Below are positions 31,370 through 32,393 of a stretch of DNA of 32,393 nt, piece after piece (the first letter of the stretch is position 1; each line of letters opens with the position of its first letter). The translations under genes and the position numbers were made by a program. Source of the DNA: BOG-1112 sp964635325 (GTDB lineage Bacteria > Bdellovibrionota_B > Oligoflexia > Oligoflexales > Bog-1112); NCBI GenBank assembly GCA_964635325.1, contig CAZWOL010000036.1, positions 1 through 32,393 on the forward strand, in the 5' to 3' direction. Under the pieces are notes generated by a model. It was not told where the DNA came from. It saw only the letters and a program-made list of their open reading frames with translations, and did no database searches.

Positions 31370-31714
31370 TCAATCTTCGAGGTCAATTCGATCGTCTTTT
31401 ATTGCGGGCTGAGAAATTACAAGGAACTCAACATCGTGAGAACTTTGATTTGAAATACGGTGCCTTTGCTTAGGGGCAACCTCTATTGCTTCTTGTTCAA
31501 GTATTTCGTAGATTTCACCCTCAAGTTCCAGGTTGGCTTTACCTTTTAGAATGAAAAATAATTGTCGAGACTGCTCATGATAATGTCTGTTTTCGGTAGA
31601 GCTTGGGGGCATTTTTTCATGAATTACACTCAAATCTTGATGCTCTAAAAGATGCCAACCATCACAGTCAGAAGCCCACTTAAAATGTTTGGCTACTTGC
31701 TTATTCATTTTCAC
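31370..31714 (-). CDS. Cupin-domain protein
   Basis: The likely start is the GTG at 31714, six bases from a GGAGG ribosome site; ATG 31708 is the alternative. The 114-residue single cupin has the two conserved motifs: ENRHYHEQSRQLFFILKG (His residues and Glu/Gln of cupin motif 1) and EAIEVAPKQRHRISN (motif 2 with His), and ends VEFLVISQPAIKDDRIDL. Small stand-alone cupins of this kind bind a metal and have varied or unknown roles. It is the first gene to the right of the putative island end. Confidence 0.75.
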   Translation of the reverse strand: MKMNKQVAKHFKWASDCDGWHLLEHQDLSVIHEKMPPSSTENRHYHEQSRQLFFILKGKANLELEGEIYEILEQEAIEVAPKQRHRISNQSSHDVEFLVISQPAIKDDRIDLED

Positions 31715-31846
31715 GAGGATCCTCCACAATAACATGGCAAGTATTGTCAACTATCTTGGAATCTTTTCGCAAATCAGAAGATATGCGATCGATATTCTTA
31801 TCGGATCGTATCGTTTTTGACAGAGGCTTCTCTGGAGTCAAGATGC

Positions 31847-32393
31847 TCAATGACATTTAACAATGAGGGCGAAACCTTCTTGGTCCAGTTTCTCACAATT
31901 CTCTGGAATAGGATCGTTAGTTGAAAACAAACCATATTCATTTACCAGAGAGCCTTCTCGTTCAAAAAAACAAATGCCAGCTTGTGGAAAGGCTTCTGCA
32001 TTCCCACTTCTAAATACATATCCATTGTTCCATGGAATTTCAGGGTGACGATCTTTAAGTGTTTGGCAGTCTCTTATGCGGACATATTGCTTGCTTGTCT
32101 TTGGTAAATAATGACGCAATTCAAATTGACTGGACTCAAGAAAAGAAACCAAGCAAAGCAACACACCTAATCGAAGAAAATAAGACTTCCAACGATGTGA
32201 GCTCTCTTGAATTCCTCGATACAGTGTGAAACACAAAAATATCAACAAGGGAGCGCTTGCAATATAATAATACTCATGAACATATGAGTGTGCTCCATCC
32301 AATCCTACAATTGCCAAAAATTGACAAAGAAACAGAAGTAGTATGGTGATAAGCAATGTGCGAGATTGCTTTGACAAAAATGGATAAGCGAAC
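31847..32393 (-). CDS. Membrane protein, 3' part (runs off the window)
   Basis: The frame is open to the window end, so the start is unknown; the first in-window candidate is a TTG at 32377. At least 181 codons are visible. Three hydrophobic segments (TLLITILLLFLCQFLAIVGL, ASAPLLIFLCFTLY, LGVLLCLVSFLE) are followed by a soluble C-terminal domain of about 90 residues with four Cys (e.g. RIRDCQTL, GICFFERE, PENCEKL, IVKCH). If exported, these could form disulfides. No family recognised. Confidence 0.55.
   Translation of the reverse strand, partial: FAYPFLSKQSRTLLITILLLFLCQFLAIVGLDGAHSYVHEYYYIASAPLLIFLCFTLYRGIQESSHRWKSYFLRLGVLLCLVSFLESSQFELRHYLPKTSKQYVRIRDCQTLKDRHPEIPWNNGYVFRSGNAEAFPQAGICFFEREGSLVNEYGLFSTNDPIPENCEKLDQEGFALIVKCH

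Noticed and set aside
1..32393. CRISPR array or complete insertion sequence
   Set aside because: No regularly spaced repeats with spacers and no transposase gene were found on either strand.

Overview
The window looks like a chromosomal segment of a flagellated Gram-negative bacterium of moderate GC (mid-40s percent by eye) carrying a mobile island. A short flagellin without a variable middle domain, FliD, a BamB-like lipoprotein paired with a YfgM-like protein, and an outer-membrane beta-barrel protein fit a Bdellovibrionota/Oligoflexia-type or related deltaproteobacterial host. That taxonomic call is inference; no marker gene settles it.

Region 1 (1-15.7 kb) is ordinary chromosome. It holds a BamB/YfgM-like envelope pair, a GspE-N domain protein with FliM-like peptides, a SWIM/SNF2 helicase, smpB, an outer-membrane protein, a candidate structured RNA, a 52-residue basic protein coupled to an acylglycerophosphate acyltransferase, a periplasmic metal/cofactor-binding protein, flagellin and FliD with a GNAT acetyltransferase between them on the other strand, an N-terminally extended 3-dehydroquinate synthase, a receiver-only response regulator and tRNA-Asn(GTT).

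Region 2 (about 15.76-31.34 kb) is a mobile element inserted at the 3' end of tRNA-Asn. A large serine recombinase lies against the tRNA and reads into it in antisense. An imperfect 30-bp direct repeat (26 of 30 columns identical) occurs at the tRNA end and 15.55 kb further right, next to a recombinase remnant. The left half is a leftward block for replication and recombination: an HTH regulator, a small protein, a primase-helicase, a family A DNA polymerase, a zinc-finger protein and the recombinase. The right half carries cargo: an XRE-ImmA/IrrE protease overlapping a PIN-domain protein, an HNH-like Cys/His protein, a complete tetR-tetA pair with two tet operators, a secreted protein and an AadA-like nucleotidyltransferase. 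No capsid, tail, portal or large terminase gene is visible, so this looks like an integrative element with its own replication genes and not a complete prophage.

Region 3 (31.37 kb to the end) holds a cupin protein and the 3' part of a small membrane protein gene that runs off the window; it is probably chromosome again.

The best candidate for an under-described system is the island: tRNA-targeting serine recombinase, self-encoded PolA-type polymerase and primase-helicase, a protease/PIN toxin-antitoxin-like pair and antibiotic-resistance cargo.
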